From CAYUYM01 sp964449305 (GTDB taxonomy: Bacteria > Bacteroidota > Ignavibacteria > SZUA-365 > CAYQST01), in NCBI GenBank assembly GCA_964449305.1, contig CAYUYM010000024.1, forward strand, positions 1 through 25,537: a stretch of DNA of 25,537 nt, in the 5' to 3' direction. This document shows positions 24,091-25,537 of this stretch, in pieces. Every line of letters starts with the position of its first letter. Position 1 is the stretch's first letter. The position numbers and the translations under genes are program-made. The notes beneath the pieces are model-generated. The model did no database searches, had not been told where the DNA came from, and saw only the letters and a program-made list of their open reading frames with translations.

Positions 24091-25537
24091 TCAGCCGGCC
24101 AGCAGGGCTTTCAGTATCTTCTCCGCGGCGACGGCGATCACCGTGCCCGGACCGAACACGTCCGCCACACCTGCCTGGAAAAGGTACTCGTAGTCCTGCA
24201 GCGGAATGACACCACCGGCCACGACGAGGATGTCGTCGCGCCCGAGAGTCTTGAGCTCGTGGATGAGCGCTGGCACGAGTGTCTTGTGTCCGGCTGCGAG
24301 GCTCGACACACCGACCACGTGTACATCGTTTTCCACGGCCTGGCGGGCGGCTTCCTCCGGTGTCTGGAACAGCGGGCCGATGTCGACATCGAAGCCAAGG
24401 TCGGCGAAGGCGGTGGCGATCACCTTGGCGCCGCGGTCGTGCCCATCCTGCCCCAGCTTGGCGATAAGGATGCGGGGGCGTCGACCCTCCTTCTCCGCGA
24501 ATTCATCGGTGAGCGAACGGGCCCTTTCGAACACGGCATTCTCTCCGGTCTCCTTGCGATAGACACCTGATATGGTGCGGATCACGGCCACATGGCGTCC
24601 GAAGATGGACTCCATGGCATCCGACATTTCCCCGACGGTGGCACGGACACGGGCTGCGTCCACGCATGCTGCGAGGAGGTTGCCGTTGCCGGCCGCTTCT
24701 GCGGTGAGCCGCTCCAGCGCCGTCTGCACGGCCGCGTCATCGCGTTCTGCACGCAGTGTGCGGAGCCGTGAGAGCTGTGCCTCAAGCACCGCGGCGTTGT
24801 CGACTTCGAGGATGTCGATGGGATCCTCCTTTTCGAGCCGGTGCTTGTTGACACCGACGATGGTGTCCCGGCCGGAATCGATGCGGGCCTGCTTGCGGGC
24901 GGCTGCCTCCTCGATGCGCATCTTCGGGAGCCCCTGCTCGATGGCCCGCGTCATGCCTCCATGCGCCTCCACCTCCTCGAGCAGCTCCCAGCCGCGCAGG
25001 GCGAGCCGATCGGTGAGATACTCCACATACCATGAACCCGCCCACGGATCCACCACGCGACACATGTTCGTCTCCTCCTGCAGGAAGAGCTGTGTGTTGC
25101 GGGCGATGCGGGCCGAGAAGTCCGTCGGCAGCGCAATGGCCTCGTCGAGGGCGTTGGTGTGCAGCGACTGCGTGTGACCGAAGCCGGCAGCCAGAGCCTC
25201 CACGCAGGTGCGGACCACGTTGTTGTAGGGATCCTGCTCCGTGAGGCTCCAGCCGGACGTCTGGCTGTGTGTGCGCAGGGACATCGACTTGGGATTCTGC
25301 GGGTTGAAGGACTTCACGATCTTCGCCCAGAGCATGCGTGCCGCACGCATCTTGGCGATCTCCATGAAGAAGTTCATGCCCACGCCCCAGAAGAACGACA
25401 GGCGCGGGGCGAAGGCGTCGATGGTGAGACCGGCACCGAGACCGGCGCGGATATACTCGCGTCCATCAGCCAGCGTGTAGGCCATCTCGATGTCGGCGGT
25501 CGCTCCCGCCTCCTGCATGTGATAGCCGGAGATGGAG
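24091..25537 (-). CDS. mutB: Methylmalonyl-CoA mutase large subunit, C-terminal part (truncated by the window)
   Basis: The last 481 residues of a protein that normally has about 700-720; the 5' end lies beyond the right edge, where the frame is still open (SISGYHMQEAGAT, a conserved mutase stretch). It interconverts methylmalonyl-CoA and succinyl-CoA using adenosylcobalamin, in propionate metabolism. RTHSQTSGWSLTEQDPYNN is the substrate-side signature. The last ~135 residues are the B12-binding domain: GQDGHDRG supplies the DxHxxG lower-ligand His, followed by SSLAAGH and VVAGGVIP, the SxL and GG parts. The gene is convergent with the giant gene across a shared terminator. A small subunit gene (mutA) would be expected just outside the window. 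Confidence 0.95.
   Translation of the reverse strand, partial: SISGYHMQEAGATADIEMAYTLADGREYIRAGLGAGLTIDAFAPRLSFFWGVGMNFFMEIAKMRAARMLWAKIVKSFNPQNPKSMSLRTHSQTSGWSLTEQDPYNNVVRTCVEALAAGFGHTQSLHTNALDEAIALPTDFSARIARNTQLFLQEETNMCRVVDPWAGSWYVEYLTDRLALRGWELLEEVEAHGGMTRAIEQGLPKMRIEEAAARKQARIDSGRDTIVGVNKHRLEKEDPIDILEVDNAAVLEAQLSRLRTLRAERDDAAVQTALERLTAEAAGNGNLLAACVDAARVRATVGEMSDAMESIFGRHVAVIRTISGVYRKETGENAVFERARSLTDEFAEKEGRRPRILIAKLGQDGHDRGAKVIATAFADLGFDVDIGPLFQTPEEAARQAVENDVHVVGVSSLAAGHKTLVPALIHELKTLGRDDILVVAGGVIPLQDYEYLFQAGVADVFGPGTVIAVAAEKILKALLAG

Overview
The window comes from a GC-rich bacterial chromosome, most likely of the Bacteroidota/Chlorobiota (FCB) group. Ignavibacteria- or Kapaibacteria-like is my best guess, by inference. 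Two proteins end in type A sorting domains of the type IX secretion system (T9SS), which is confined mainly to this group. Ribosomal protein L34 has the C-terminal extension (KLTVSDE-type) typical of these phyla. Many genes lack a clear Shine-Dalgarno sequence, also usual there. No phage, IS element, CRISPR array, tRNA or rRNA was seen.

Layout. 1-248: two near-identical 124-bp tandem repeats carrying hairpins. 259-1410 (-): a secreted amidotransferase-like protein with a T9SS tail. 1668-2453 (+): nadE. 2559-4277 (+): an unrecognised 572-residue protein with a long acidic/proline linker. 4286-5281: obgE, followed closely by a FecCD/BtuC-type permease (5291-6313). 6413-9072: the classical rpmH-rnpA-yidD-yidC cluster, with rnpA overlapping rpmH out of frame. 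9091-9124: a terminator whose perfect palindrome contains a perfect parS site. 9137-10312: an RlmI-like rRNA methyltransferase gene carrying a second parS. 10496-13111: a glycoside-hydrolase-2-like protein, apparently without catalytic residues, fused to a multi-pass membrane domain. 13169-16729: smc. 16740-17468 (-): a PIG-L/LmbE deacetylase, convergent with smc. 17737-24024: a 2095-residue T9SS-secreted repeat protein. 24041-24072: a terminator shared with the convergent, window-truncated methylmalonyl-CoA mutase large subunit (24091-25537, -).

How the parts fit. rpmH-rnpA-yidD-yidC, two parS sites and smc within about 10 kb suggest an origin-proximal region where ParB could load and recruit SMC, but dnaA, parA and parB are not in the window. 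rpmH/rnpA/yidD/yidC supply a ribosomal protein, the RNase P protein and the inner-membrane insertion machinery. The two T9SS clients are independent units at the outer edges.

The strongest leads are the parS pair (one doubling as a terminator stem), the GH2 pseudoenzyme-membrane fusion, the rpmH/rnpA overlap, the repeat architecture of the giant secreted protein, and the secreted biotin-ligase-N-like protein. All family assignments come from reading the sequence by eye; no database search was run.
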